Assembly (NCBI GenBank): GCA_019454875.1
Contig: JACFNL010000016.1
Coordinates: 1 to 38,822 of the forward strand
Reading direction: 5' to 3'
DNA length: 38,822 bases
Origin: Candidatus Cloacimonadota bacterium
GTDB taxonomy: Bacteria > Muiribacteriota > UBA6191
Shown: piece by piece, positions 8,226 through 17,815 of the stretch
Numbering within the stretch: the stretch's first letter is position 1
How the letters are laid out: every line of letters begins with the position of its first letter
Notes under the pieces: generated by a model
Told to the model about the DNA's origin: nothing
The model's database searches: none
What the model saw: only the letters and a program-made list of their open reading frames with translations
Program-made: the position numbers and the translations under genes

Positions 8226-8255
8226 ATAATAGCGAAACTCACAAGTTGATGTCAC
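8226..8255 (-). promoter_or_regulatory. promoter for the small membrane protein/lipoprotein pair
   Basis: On the minus strand, GTGACA (8255-8250, five of six matches) and TATTAT (8231-8226, five of six) are 18 bases apart. Transcription would start near 8219, about 15 bases before the GTG. A perfect inverted repeat TCACT-A-AGTGA (8252-8262) covers the -35 box and could be an operator; this is inference. Confidence 0.5.
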
Positions 8256-8315
8256 TAAGTGAAGGTATCAGATATATCAAGGACAAAGCCGAAAATGATG
8301 ACAATAAGTAAATGA

Positions 8316-8345
8316 TTGAGCTATTTTTTGTGATTTGATTATGAT
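8316..8345 (+). promoter_or_regulatory. promoter for the giant TPR gene
   Basis: TTGAGC (8316-8321), an 18-base spacer and TATGAT (8340-8345), followed by about 55 bases to the ATG at 8400. The spacer and following bases are AT-rich. It is back to back with the minus-strand promoter in the same 195-base intergenic region (8205-8399), which holds nothing else that I can see except short palindromes. Confidence 0.5.
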
Positions 8346-8399
8346 AAAGTTGAAATCTTTTGTGAGCATTTGCCACTGACGGTGGGAGCGGAATAAGGA

Positions 8400-11300
8400 A
8401 TGGCTGTAGGTGCCTGCCCCTTTATCGGGATAGTACATGGAAAAAATACAGGTGAGGTATCGCCTTGCATCCGTTCCAAATGTACTTTTTATGACTCCAG
8501 AAATGAGTCCTGTTTTTTATTAAAAATTGGACTGGCATCCACTGCGTATATGGATAGCCTGAAGCTGCATTCCAACGAGATCGAAAGTAAGGAGCTGGAA
8601 CAGACTCTGGTTAAACTCTCGGAACAGGATCGTTCAGAACGGGCTGATTTATATTATAACCGGGGCGAACAGCTGTATCTGCAAGGAAAGCTGATGGAAT
8701 CCCGGGCAGAAATGCGCAAGGTATTGCTCGCTGCACCATCACATATACCGGCGGCCTACAGGCTGGGTTTTATTGCCTCCCTGTCCAAAGACTTTGATGA
8801 TGCAATTCTCTATTTTAAGCAGATTTTAAAACTGGAGCCAGATCACGGTCTGGCCTGGCAGAAACATCTTTTGCAGTACCGCTTTTTATATTCAGACTTT
8901 GTCTCCCAGGCCGAAATGGTAGAGAGAGTAATTCAAAGGCTGGAAGAGCAGTGCAAAAATGAAGAGTCTTCAGCAGGCATTCATTATGGTCTGGCCATGT
9001 CCTATCTTTTGCTTGAATCCCACAAACCGTTTCAGGAAAGACAGGCAAAATCCCTTACCATACTGCGCAAGGCCATGGAAGTATTCCCCTTTCATCACTG
9101 GATTGCATGGGGATTAAAATCGGCATTATTGTATCCAGAGCAACCCAAAATCCAGGAAAACAGCATTCAGGAAGCGATTGCTGCCTGCAAGCAGATTGTT
9201 AAACTCAAACCGGAGCTGGCCCAGTCCCATTTTGAACTAGGGGAGGCTTTGGAAATTTCTGCTCGGCGAAGTAGCCCAATTAGTGAAAGCCAGTTAAGTG
9301 AGGCTGAAAGCCTATACCTGCAAGCCATAAAAATTCAGCCAAACCATTCGGATTCCCTCCTGCGTCTAGCCGCCATCAAGGCCGAGCAGTTTTTGTATGC
9401 CGAAGCAATTCCTTACCTGCAAAAAGCCTCCTCTATTGATCCTTTTGATGCTCAGGCCATTTACAGATTAGCAAGTCTTTATCAGCTCAATCGTTTTCCA
9501 GATAAAGCCATCCCTGTTTACAGGCAGCTTCTGGACATTTCCCATACCCTGGGTTTTCATCCTTCCTGGAATCTGATCACCTCCCGAGAACTCCCCCCAT
9601 TAAATCTTTTGCATATCAGGATGCAATTGGCCGCCTGTCTTGAAGAACATCATCAGATTGATGAGGCATTGCAGGAATACAAGTTAGTGGCAATGGAAGC
9701 TCCGGATCTGATCCTGGCTGGTCAAAAAACCCTGGATTTGACCTTTTTGCGACATAGGGGACAGCCCGATGCGGAGCAAAAATTTGAAGCTCTTGTGAAA
9801 CAGTGCAAAGAAAGCTGCTTTTTCGCACCTGCCAATGCTAAAACCCAATACCTTTATGGGTACGCTCTATACAGGTTTCATCCCATTTTCACCAACCGCG
9901 AAGATTATTTGAACCGGGCCATTACCCAGATTGAGAAAGCTCTGCGAATGGACAGGGAGCTAAAAGAACCATATTTTACTCTCAAAGATATTTACCTGAG
10001 CCGGGAACGGTCCATGGTGGAAGATATTGAAAGAGCGCGCCGACTGACCAGAGAAATTCTGCATATCCATATTGAAGATCCTGAATGTTATTACCATCAT
10101 GCCGAGGTTCTGGAACGACTTGGGCAAAATCAGGAAGCCATTACCCATTATGAAATGGCAATTGAGTTAAATCCTCATCATGCCCTGGCCTACTCCAGAC
10201 TGGTTCGGATTCATACGGCATCAAAAAACTATGAAGAAGCCACAAAAATCTGCCAGGGGCTTTTAAAAAGGCAACCCAAAGATGCGCGGATGCACTGTGA
10301 ACTTGGGAGGATCCACTACTTAAACGGGGCCTATCTTGATGCTATAGAGGGATTGTCCAATGCCGTTGAGATAGACCCGTCCATGCTGGATGCCTATGAG
10401 CTGATCGGGCAGATACAATACGAGCAGAATCAATATGAAAAATCTTTGGCTCAATACCAGAAAATTCTGGATTATGAACCACAGAACCGTGAGGCCCTGT
10501 TGCAGTGCGGGCATATCCTCAATGTTCTTAAACGGCATACGGAAGCCAGAAGACCTTTAGAATCCATCCTTGAGGTAGAAAGAAGAGACACCAGAGTCAT
10601 TCTCGAATACGCACATTCCTTTTTTCTTGAAGGCTCGACTGAAGAAGCCCGCCCCCGCTACAAGGAAGTATTAAAACTGGATCCACAAAATTTGCTGGCC
10701 CACTACAATCTGGCCTGCATTTACAAACTCGAAGAGGATCTGGAAAACCAGGAAAACCAGCTTAGAGAGCTTGTCAGTCTAGCCCCGCAACATGTACAGG
10801 GGCTTTTGGATCTTGGAGAGTTATACCTCAAAAAAGATCGTATCTATGAGGCCGAAGGCATCTACACTCAGGTGTTGAAATATTATCCACAGTCTCTAGA
10901 AGCCCTGTTTCATCTGGCCAAAATTTACGAAAGTCAGATTCTCACCGAAAAAATGAATCAGACCCTGTATCAGATTCTTGAGATTGAGCCTGAAAACTTT
11001 CAGGCAACACTTTTGCTGGCCAAGGGTTATGAACAGAAAAAACACTGGGAAAAAGCCCAGAACTCATTTGAAAATGCTTTAAAAATTCAACCGGATTCAC
11101 TTTCTGCCCAATACTCGTTAGGCAACCTGCATTACAAACAAAGGCGGTTTAGTGAAGCGGAAAAATGGCTTTTAAAGGTTCTGGATAAAGATTTTAACCA
11201 TTCCAAAGCCTTAAAACGCATGGGGCAAATCAAACATCAGATGCTGGAGTACAAAGAGGCTATCACATTCTTTAAAAGGGCCAGCGAAAAGGTAAAAGAG

Positions 11301-14300
11301 GACGAAACCCTGTATTACCTTTTAGGGGACAGCTACTTTCAGCTAGGCCTGTATGATAAGGCCAAAGAAGCCTTTTATCATGTTCTGGATCTGGATCCCG
11401 GGCATTTTGAAGTGAATCTGGCTTTGGGTCATCTGTTTCAAAAAGAAAGAAGTTTCGAGCAAGCCAGTGAATATTTTAAAAAAGCCGTAGAAATCAGGCC
11501 CAAGCAGGTAGATTTACACATCACTTTAGGGGACTGTTACAACGAGCTGGATCGCTTAAACGATGCCATAGAACATTATACTCTGGCCCTGGAAATGGAG
11601 CCTCAGAACGCCTCCATCTATTTTTCCATTGGCCTGACCCACAAAAAAGAAGGCAACCTGGATCTGGCTATCCAGAAGTTCAAACGCGGGGTCGAAATTG
11701 AGCCAGCTCAACCAGATGTGTATTTTGAGCTGGGAAAAATTTATGTAAACAAGGGCCGCCTGGATTTAGCTGTGGATCATTTTCAGGAGGCTGTTGCCTA
11801 CCAGCCAGGCAATTCCGGCTTTAGAGTAGCCCTGGGCAAAGCCTATCTGAATCAGGGCTCGATCTCTGATGCTGTGGATGAGTTTAAAGAGGCCGTGACT
11901 CTTGATCCAGCCCAGACTGATGCTTTGATGGAGTTAGGTGTTTATTACGCAAGTACCCGTCGCAATGAACTGGCTATCGAAAACTTTTCCAAAGTGATTC
12001 GTTTATCCTCTAAACATCCTGAGGCCAATCTGCACCTGGGCAAATTATACCTTGAGCAGGAAGAGTATCAAAAAGCCAACGACCAGTTCAGAATATGCCT
12101 GCCTCTGATCCCAGAATCTGCTGATCTGTATTTTCATTTGGGACTTTCCTCTTACAAAACCAATCAAAAAGAAGCTGCCCTTGGTTATTTTCAGCAGGCA
12201 CTTGAACTCGATCCGGACATGAGCAATGCCCACTATTGGTCCGCCATGATTTTTGCAGACAAAAAACAGTCTTCAGTGGCCGTAGAGTCCATGCGCAAAG
12301 CTTTGGAGATTGAAGAAGAAAATGCCCAGTACCACAGATTTTTAGCCGAGCTTCAAGAAAAAATTGGCGACACCAACGAATCCATCCGCCACTATGAACT
12401 GGCCTTGAAACACAATCCAGAATTTCTGGACATTGTTTACAGGTTAGGCAATAAATATAAAATTGTACATAATCATCTGGCCATGATCAGGCTTTATGAA
12501 TCAGCCATTCGTAAGGCCCCAAATAATGCTCTTTACTTCTTTGAGTTAGGCGAAGCCTACCGACATGAAAGCAAGCTTGAAAAAGCCGTTAAATCTTACG
12601 AAAAGGCTTTAAGGCTTAACCCGGAGTTTATTGAAGCCATTTATTCTCTAGGTGGTATCTACGAGACTAAGGGCATGCATTTAAAGCTGATTCAGCTCTA
12701 TGAAGAGGCTATCAAGGTCTACCCAACCAATGTTCGTGTGCATTTTGAACTTGGTCGGGCATATGCCGAAAAAGAAGAGTTTAAAAAGGCAATCAAGATC
12801 TTTCGTAAGGTTATACAGCTTGATTCCCAGCATGAAGAAGTGTTTGTCCGTCTAGGTGATGTGCTTTTAAATACAGACAATATGGATCAGGCTCAAAAGT
12901 CCTTTGAAAGGGCCATAGCCATTACTCCTAACAATGCTGAGGCACACTATAAGCTGGCCAAAGTTTATGAATCCAAAGAATACTTTGATGATGCGACCAG
13001 GGAATTTGAGCTAGCCAAGAGTCTGCAAGGTTCTAATGCAGAAATCTACTTTAAACTCGGTGTCAGTGCCCTGAAGAAGGCAGACTATCAGTCAGCCATC
13101 AAAGAGCTTCAAAAAGCACTGGAAATTGATCCAAACGACTTTAACACCTACTACAATCTAGGCCAGTCCTATTTTCACCTTAAGGAATGGAAGCTGGCCT
13201 CGGACAATTTCAAAAAGGCAGGTCAAACAAGACCTGATTCTTTGGATACTCGCTTCTGGCTGGCTAAAACCTGCTATGAAAATCAGGAGTATGACGAGGC
13301 CCTGGAACTCTGCGACAGCTTGAGGTTAAATCCAAAGTGGGCCTTGGAAACTGAAAATCTGATTGGGGATGCCCATGTTGCCAAAAAAGAGTATGCCCAG
13401 GCTGTTGAAGCATTCCGAACAGTGTTGTCCCTGGATGAAAACAACCTTGATGTTCTCCAGAAATTGTCCTTGGCCTATCAGACCCAGAATGACTTTGAAA
13501 ATGCCATGGGTACCTATCTCAGGATATTGGAAAAAGAACCTGAAAATGCCGGTCTGTGTGCCTTGATTGGGGATCTGGCCCTGAAGGTTCATCAGGAAGA
13601 TGCTGCTATCGAACACTATCAGAACGCATGGAGGCTGGAGCCGAACAATCTGGACTATGGCACCCGTCTGGCCCGAACATACAGTCTGGTCGAACATCAC
13701 GAACAAGCTAAGCGAATTTACGAACAGCTAATCCAGACTTTTCCTCAGAGTGTGGAATCTCGAATTCGTCTGGGAGAAACCTACAAAGCACTGGAAATGG
13801 AATATGAGGCTATCTCACAGTTTCGTGAGGCCTTCAAACTTGCCCCACAAAATCTGGATGTTCTGTATGCCCTAGGCAATGATTTTTACAAAAAAGGCAT
13901 TATAGACAAAGCCCTGGAGCACTATGAAGCGATTCTGGCCCAAAAACCCCAAAGAATTGATGTTCTTCTTAAAGTGGGGATGATTTATCAGGATAAAAAT
14001 CTTTACGGGCAATCCGTGAATTTTCTGCAAAGAATTCTTGAGGTGGAACCGCTCAATCAGGAAGCACTGGAGCTTTTGAATCATATCTATGAAAAGCAGG
14101 AAGACTTCACAGCACAGCTTCAGGTTATGCTTAAACTGGAGCAGAAAGATCCGGCAAGGGTAGATTGGCTATTACAGATTGCCCAGTGTTACAACAGGCT
14201 GATGAACTACGGAAAAACAGAAGAATACTGTTTAAAAATTTTTAAAATTGAAGACAACCACCTGTTGGCCCTCCCCCTCATCTGCTCAATTTATCTGAAA

Positions 14301-17300
14301 CAGCAAAACTGGAAAGCTGCTATTCGTTATCTGGAAAAACACCTGGAAATCAAGCCTCGCGAAGTGCAAATTTATCTGGATCTGTATCAGGCCAACTTTG
14401 AATTGAATCTTACGGAAAAGGCCGGTAAATACATCGTACAGGCCCTGGCACTTGAGGAAAGAAATCTTGATGTATTGCAGACTGCCCTTGGTTACTACCG
14501 TGAAATAGGTAATATCACCAGACAGACAGAAATTTGTAATGCCCTGATGGCCCTAAAACCTGATGACTATGAGTTCAAGCGGCAGATGAGTCAGCTTCTT
14601 CTGGAACAGGAAATGTTCAAGGAAGCTGGAGATCTCATCAAGGATCTACTTTCCATTACACCAAACGAATCGGACCTTTTAGTTCAGCAGGCAAAAATCC
14701 ATACCCTGCAAGGTCTCCCATCCAAGGCCGTATTACAGTTGCAGCAGGTGCTTGCCAATGAGCCAAACCATGCCATGGCTCACTTTGAGCTTGGTAGAAC
14801 CTATCACACCCAAAAGGAATGGAATAAAGCGGTTGTCGAGTTCAAAAAGTCTGTAAATCTTGGAATCAAAGATGCCAGGGCTCATGCCGAACTCGGAAGT
14901 ATTTACCTGTCACGGGGCTTTTTTGACAACGCTCTTGAGAGCTATCAGACCGCCCTGCAACTTGACCCAAGCGACATTGCCAACAATCTGCAAATCGCTG
15001 AGATCTACTTCAAGCTGAACCGTCCCCAGAAGGCATTGCTTGAGTATGAATCCCTGTTGCAGAAACAACCTTCCAATATCAAACTCAATGTCAGACTAGC
15101 TCAGGTGTATCAGACCCAGAAAATGTTTCCGGAAGCAATTGCGCTTTTGGAAAAACTGTTAATTGATAACCCCGATAACACACAGATCCTGTTTGAACTT
15201 GGAAAGACCTGGCTGTATCGCCGTGATAAGACCAAGGCCAGGGAAATTTTTCAAAAAACCCTGCAAATTGATGCCAAACATATCCCGGCCCAGGTGGAAC
15301 TGGCTGTTCTTGATTCTACCAAGGATCCACAGGAAGCGATTCGTATCCTAAAGCGTATGGTTCAGCAGTCTCCAACTGGAGATTCCTTTTTCTACCTGAG
15401 CCGTATCTTTATTGATAACAACATGATTGACCAGGCTATTGCCGAGTTCAAGGTATTTACTAAAACCTATCCTGATGCCGCCCCTGCTTTTGCAGAGCTT
15501 GGTAAACTGTATACTACCCTATCCAAGGCTTTTAACAATGACTCCAAAATGCGGGAAAGTGCCCTGGAAGCTTTAAATAAAGCCGTACATCTGGATGACT
15601 CCTATTCCCGAGCCTATTTTTATCTGGCTGAAAACTATCATTTGGCTGACAACCTCGAAGCCACTCTGATTAACCTTAAAAAGGCCTATCAGATTGATCC
15701 GCAAAACCTTGAGATTCGAGACTTCCTCACATCCGTGGAAAGTCAGAAAACCTCCATTGAAATCAAGGCAAAACTGGAAGAGGCAAAAACCTTCCTGCAA
15801 AGGGGGATGGATCAGAACGCCATTATCGAATATGACTATATCCTGGAATTGGATCCATTCCATGACGAGGCCAACTATGACTTGGCCAGAATCTACCTGA
15901 AACAGGGAAATCTGGAGCTGGCCAAGAGGTATTTTAGGGCCTCCGTTGAAAGAAACACCCAGTTTATCAAAAGCTACTTTGAACTGGCCAGAATTCACAT
16001 GAGTGAAGAAAACCTCAATGAAGCCGAATTTGAAATGACTCGGGTTTTAACCCTGGAGCCAAGAAACTTTGAGGCCAATCTGCTGATGGGGACCATTTTA
16101 ATCGCTACCGATGAATATATGGAGGCCGCAATCTACCTTCAGAAGTGCTGTGAGATAAACCCTTCATCCTCAAAACCGCTGTTCGAGCTGGGTAAACTGT
16201 TTTTGAAAATGGGTGAAACAGAACAAACAAAGATTTTTTACGAAAAAGTGTTCCGGCTCGACCCTTCCAATTCAGAAGTGAACGAATTTTTTGTTAGTCA
16301 GAATATTCAGGAAACCGAGAGAAAAATTGCAGATCTGCTTGCTAAGGCGGCAGCCGCTGAAGAAAACCGGGATATGCTGGTTGCCAAAACCTATTATGAG
16401 GATGTTTTGACAGTCCAGCCTGGACATCTTTTGGCCCGTTACAAAGCTGGTGTAATCAATGAACTGCTTGGCCGTGCTTCGGAAGCCGCCTTTGATTACC
16501 AGCAGGCCTTTGCCCAGCTCCAGGAATTTGAAGGAGAGTACCGCCAGCTTCCCCACAGGCTTGGTATGGTACTAGCAAGCCTGGGACGCACCGACGAAGC
16601 TATCCCTGTACTTCAGAAAGCTCTGGAACTGGATGAATTTGATATCGATCTGAACCTGACCATGATCGAACAGTTCAAACAGTTCTTTGCAACAGCGGAT
16701 CCACCCGAATACAAAGGTCAGACTCCAGAACAGATTATACTGAAGTACGAAGAGCGGGCTGCCAAAAACCAGCAGCAGGTAACCCCCTGGCTTGCTTTGG
16801 GATATATCTACAGAATCAATCTACTGGGCAAGGATGAGATCGTTACTGGTTTTCAGAAGGGAATTGAAGCCTATACCAGAGCCCACAGCCTGGATCGCAA
16901 AAATCTGCATGTTTTGTATAACCTTGGTTTGTTGAATCACTTCACGGGTAAAATTGCCAAGGCCAAGGAGTTTCTGAAGCTGATGCTTCAGGAGGACTCT
17001 TCAAATACAAAGGCCATGGAAAGACTGATTCGTATTCATATTGAATCCAAAGAATTTGACGAGGCCGGTAAACTGGCCAAAGAACTGATAACTATGGAGC
17101 CAGAAAACGGTCAGCATCGTGTGACCCAGATTGAGCTTCTGAAAGTGGCTTATGAAAATGAGGCCAAAAGAGACGAAATCTATGACCGCTTCCGTCAGGA
17201 TTTTGCCCAGCACCTACGCAAAAACAGCCAGGAGCCTATGGCCCACTTCGATTATGGTTATGCGTCCATTACATTAACAGCTGGACTCTCACTTTCGGAT

Positions 17301-17750
17301 GACGATGTATCTCAGGCTGTATCCGAGTTTAAACAGACTGTTTCCCTCGCACCGAACAATCCCTGGGGCTACTGGGGCCTGAAACGGGTATACAACAAAC
17401 AGTCCATTACCGGTACTCATCGCTATCAGGAAGCCATTGATATATGCAGGCGAGCTTTGGAAAAATGTGGTGAAAGCGCCCAGGCCTTCTGTGAGCTGGC
17501 CAATGCTCTGAACGAGGACTATGAAACCAACCGCAAGGGAGAGGCCATTGAGACCTACAAAAAGGCCTTGGCCCTGGATCCGGAATACATTGAGGTCTAT
17601 TTCAAAATGGCATCCATTTACCGTATCCGCAATCAATATGCTGAGGCTGAGGAATACTACCGCAGGGTAATTGAACTGGACCCGACCCATTCCTATGCCA
17701 AAGATGCCAAGCGCTCCCTCATTCACATCGACAAATCCCGCAAGGAGTAA
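8400..17750 (+). CDS. giant tetratricopeptide-repeat protein with N-terminal four-cysteine module
   Basis: 3116 residues in one uninterrupted frame. The first 40 residues hold four cysteines (C6, C23, C28, C38: CPFIG, PCIRSKC, ESCFLL) spaced like a zinc or Fe-S site. From about residue 60 to the C-terminus the protein is almost all 34-residue TPRs, with the usual A/L/G/Y and Pro-32 pattern (for example AEAHYKLAKVYESKEYFDDA). There is room for roughly 80-90 repeats; I did not count each. Short irregular stretches occur near 2450, 2640 and 2760. It has no signal peptide, membrane helix or catalytic domain, so it is probably a cytoplasmic superhelical scaffold of great length. An SD-like GGGAG lies 11 bases before the ATG. 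The rimO gene follows after 65 bases. Partners and function are unknown. Confidence 0.9.
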   Translation: MAVGACPFIGIVHGKNTGEVSPCIRSKCTFYDSRNESCFLLKIGLASTAYMDSLKLHSNEIESKELEQTLVKLSEQDRSERADLYYNRGEQLYLQGKLMESRAEMRKVLLAAPSHIPAAYRLGFIASLSKDFDDAILYFKQILKLEPDHGLAWQKHLLQYRFLYSDFVSQAEMVERVIQRLEEQCKNEESSAGIHYGLAMSYLLLESHKPFQERQAKSLTILRKAMEVFPFHHWIAWGLKSALLYPEQPKIQENSIQEAIAACKQIVKLKPELAQSHFELGEALEISARRSSPISESQLSEAESLYLQAIKIQPNHSDSLLRLAAIKAEQFLYAEAIPYLQKASSIDPFDAQAIYRLASLYQLNRFPDKAIPVYRQLLDISHTLGFHPSWNLITSRELPPLNLLHIRMQLAACLEEHHQIDEALQEYKLVAMEAPDLILAGQKTLDLTFLRHRGQPDAEQKFEALVKQCKESCFFAPANAKTQYLYGYALYRFHPIFTNREDYLNRAITQIEKALRMDRELKEPYFTLKDIYLSRERSMVEDIERARRLTREILHIHIEDPECYYHHAEVLERLGQNQEAITHYEMAIELNPHHALAYSRLVRIHTASKNYEEATKICQGLLKRQPKDARMHCELGRIHYLNGAYLDAIEGLSNAVEIDPSMLDAYELIGQIQYEQNQYEKSLAQYQKILDYEPQNREALLQCGHILNVLKRHTEARRPLESILEVERRDTRVILEYAHSFFLEGSTEEARPRYKEVLKLDPQNLLAHYNLACIYKLEEDLENQENQLRELVSLAPQHVQGLLDLGELYLKKDRIYEAEGIYTQVLKYYPQSLEALFHLAKIYESQILTEKMNQTLYQILEIEPENFQATLLLAKGYEQKKHWEKAQNSFENALKIQPDSLSAQYSLGNLHYKQRRFSEAEKWLLKVLDKDFNHSKALKRMGQIKHQMLEYKEAITFFKRASEKVKEDETLYYLLGDSYFQLGLYDKAKEAFYHVLDLDPGHFEVNLALGHLFQKERSFEQASEYFKKAVEIRPKQVDLHITLGDCYNELDRLNDAIEHYTLALEMEPQNASIYFSIGLTHKKEGNLDLAIQKFKRGVEIEPAQPDVYFELGKIYVNKGRLDLAVDHFQEAVAYQPGNSGFRVALGKAYLNQGSISDAVDEFKEAVTLDPAQTDALMELGVYYASTRRNELAIENFSKVIRLSSKHPEANLHLGKLYLEQEEYQKANDQFRICLPLIPESADLYFHLGLSSYKTNQKEAALGYFQQALELDPDMSNAHYWSAMIFADKKQSSVAVESMRKALEIEEENAQYHRFLAELQEKIGDTNESIRHYELALKHNPEFLDIVYRLGNKYKIVHNHLAMIRLYESAIRKAPNNALYFFELGEAYRHESKLEKAVKSYEKALRLNPEFIEAIYSLGGIYETKGMHLKLIQLYEEAIKVYPTNVRVHFELGRAYAEKEEFKKAIKIFRKVIQLDSQHEEVFVRLGDVLLNTDNMDQAQKSFERAIAITPNNAEAHYKLAKVYESKEYFDDATREFELAKSLQGSNAEIYFKLGVSALKKADYQSAIKELQKALEIDPNDFNTYYNLGQSYFHLKEWKLASDNFKKAGQTRPDSLDTRFWLAKTCYENQEYDEALELCDSLRLNPKWALETENLIGDAHVAKKEYAQAVEAFRTVLSLDENNLDVLQKLSLAYQTQNDFENAMGTYLRILEKEPENAGLCALIGDLALKVHQEDAAIEHYQNAWRLEPNNLDYGTRLARTYSLVEHHEQAKRIYEQLIQTFPQSVESRIRLGETYKALEMEYEAISQFREAFKLAPQNLDVLYALGNDFYKKGIIDKALEHYEAILAQKPQRIDVLLKVGMIYQDKNLYGQSVNFLQRILEVEPLNQEALELLNHIYEKQEDFTAQLQVMLKLEQKDPARVDWLLQIAQCYNRLMNYGKTEEYCLKIFKIEDNHLLALPLICSIYLKQQNWKAAIRYLEKHLEIKPREVQIYLDLYQANFELNLTEKAGKYIVQALALEERNLDVLQTALGYYREIGNITRQTEICNALMALKPDDYEFKRQMSQLLLEQEMFKEAGDLIKDLLSITPNESDLLVQQAKIHTLQGLPSKAVLQLQQVLANEPNHAMAHFELGRTYHTQKEWNKAVVEFKKSVNLGIKDARAHAELGSIYLSRGFFDNALESYQTALQLDPSDIANNLQIAEIYFKLNRPQKALLEYESLLQKQPSNIKLNVRLAQVYQTQKMFPEAIALLEKLLIDNPDNTQILFELGKTWLYRRDKTKAREIFQKTLQIDAKHIPAQVELAVLDSTKDPQEAIRILKRMVQQSPTGDSFFYLSRIFIDNNMIDQAIAEFKVFTKTYPDAAPAFAELGKLYTTLSKAFNNDSKMRESALEALNKAVHLDDSYSRAYFYLAENYHLADNLEATLINLKKAYQIDPQNLEIRDFLTSVESQKTSIEIKAKLEEAKTFLQRGMDQNAIIEYDYILELDPFHDEANYDLARIYLKQGNLELAKRYFRASVERNTQFIKSYFELARIHMSEENLNEAEFEMTRVLTLEPRNFEANLLMGTILIATDEYMEAAIYLQKCCEINPSSSKPLFELGKLFLKMGETEQTKIFYEKVFRLDPSNSEVNEFFVSQNIQETERKIADLLAKAAAAEENRDMLVAKTYYEDVLTVQPGHLLARYKAGVINELLGRASEAAFDYQQAFAQLQEFEGEYRQLPHRLGMVLASLGRTDEAIPVLQKALELDEFDIDLNLTMIEQFKQFFATADPPEYKGQTPEQIILKYEERAAKNQQQVTPWLALGYIYRINLLGKDEIVTGFQKGIEAYTRAHSLDRKNLHVLYNLGLLNHFTGKIAKAKEFLKLMLQEDSSNTKAMERLIRIHIESKEFDEAGKLAKELITMEPENGQHRVTQIELLKVAYENEAKRDEIYDRFRQDFAQHLRKNSQEPMAHFDYGYASITLTAGLSLSDDDVSQAVSEFKQTVSLAPNNPWGYWGLKRVYNKQSITGTHRYQEAIDICRRALEKCGESAQAFCELANALNEDYETNRKGEAIETYKKALALDPEYIEVYFKMASIYRIRNQYAEAEEYYRRVIELDPTHSYAKDAKRSLIHIDKSRKE
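12414..12821 (+). repeat. tandem 68-residue (double-TPR) duplication inside the giant gene
   Basis: Two adjacent 204-base units, starting at N1339 and N1407, align over their whole length. Each begins NPEF(L/I), then (Y)xLGxxY, HLxxIxLYExAI, a Pro, then FELGxAYxxExxxxKA. Most other TPRs in the protein match only at consensus positions, so this pair looks like a more recent duplication with the two-TPR block as the unit. Confidence 0.6.
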
Positions 17751-17815
17751 CCTTTTGTCGTAAATTTAAAAAGTCATGGTAAGATCACAGAAAACTGTGT
17801 TTCAAGAGGATAAAT

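Noticed and set aside
15573..17726. Long open frames on the minus strand inside the giant TPR gene (up to about 145 codons)
   Set aside because: They are antisense to a strongly coding, repeat-bearing frame. Their translations are low-complexity mirror images of TPR codons, with no SD or recognisable motif.
8400..17750. Giant TPR protein as a secreted adhesin or an O-GlcNAc-transferase-like enzyme
   Set aside because: There is no signal peptide, membrane anchor or catalytic domain; repeats run to within about 15 residues of the C-terminus.
17755..17799. Separate rimO promoter (TTGTCG with TGGTAAGAT) and a CACAG/CTGTG hairpin
   Set aside because: The spacer is 19 bases, the -10 matches only four of six, and the stem is five base pairs. 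Too weak to list as features; read-through from the TPR gene is as likely.
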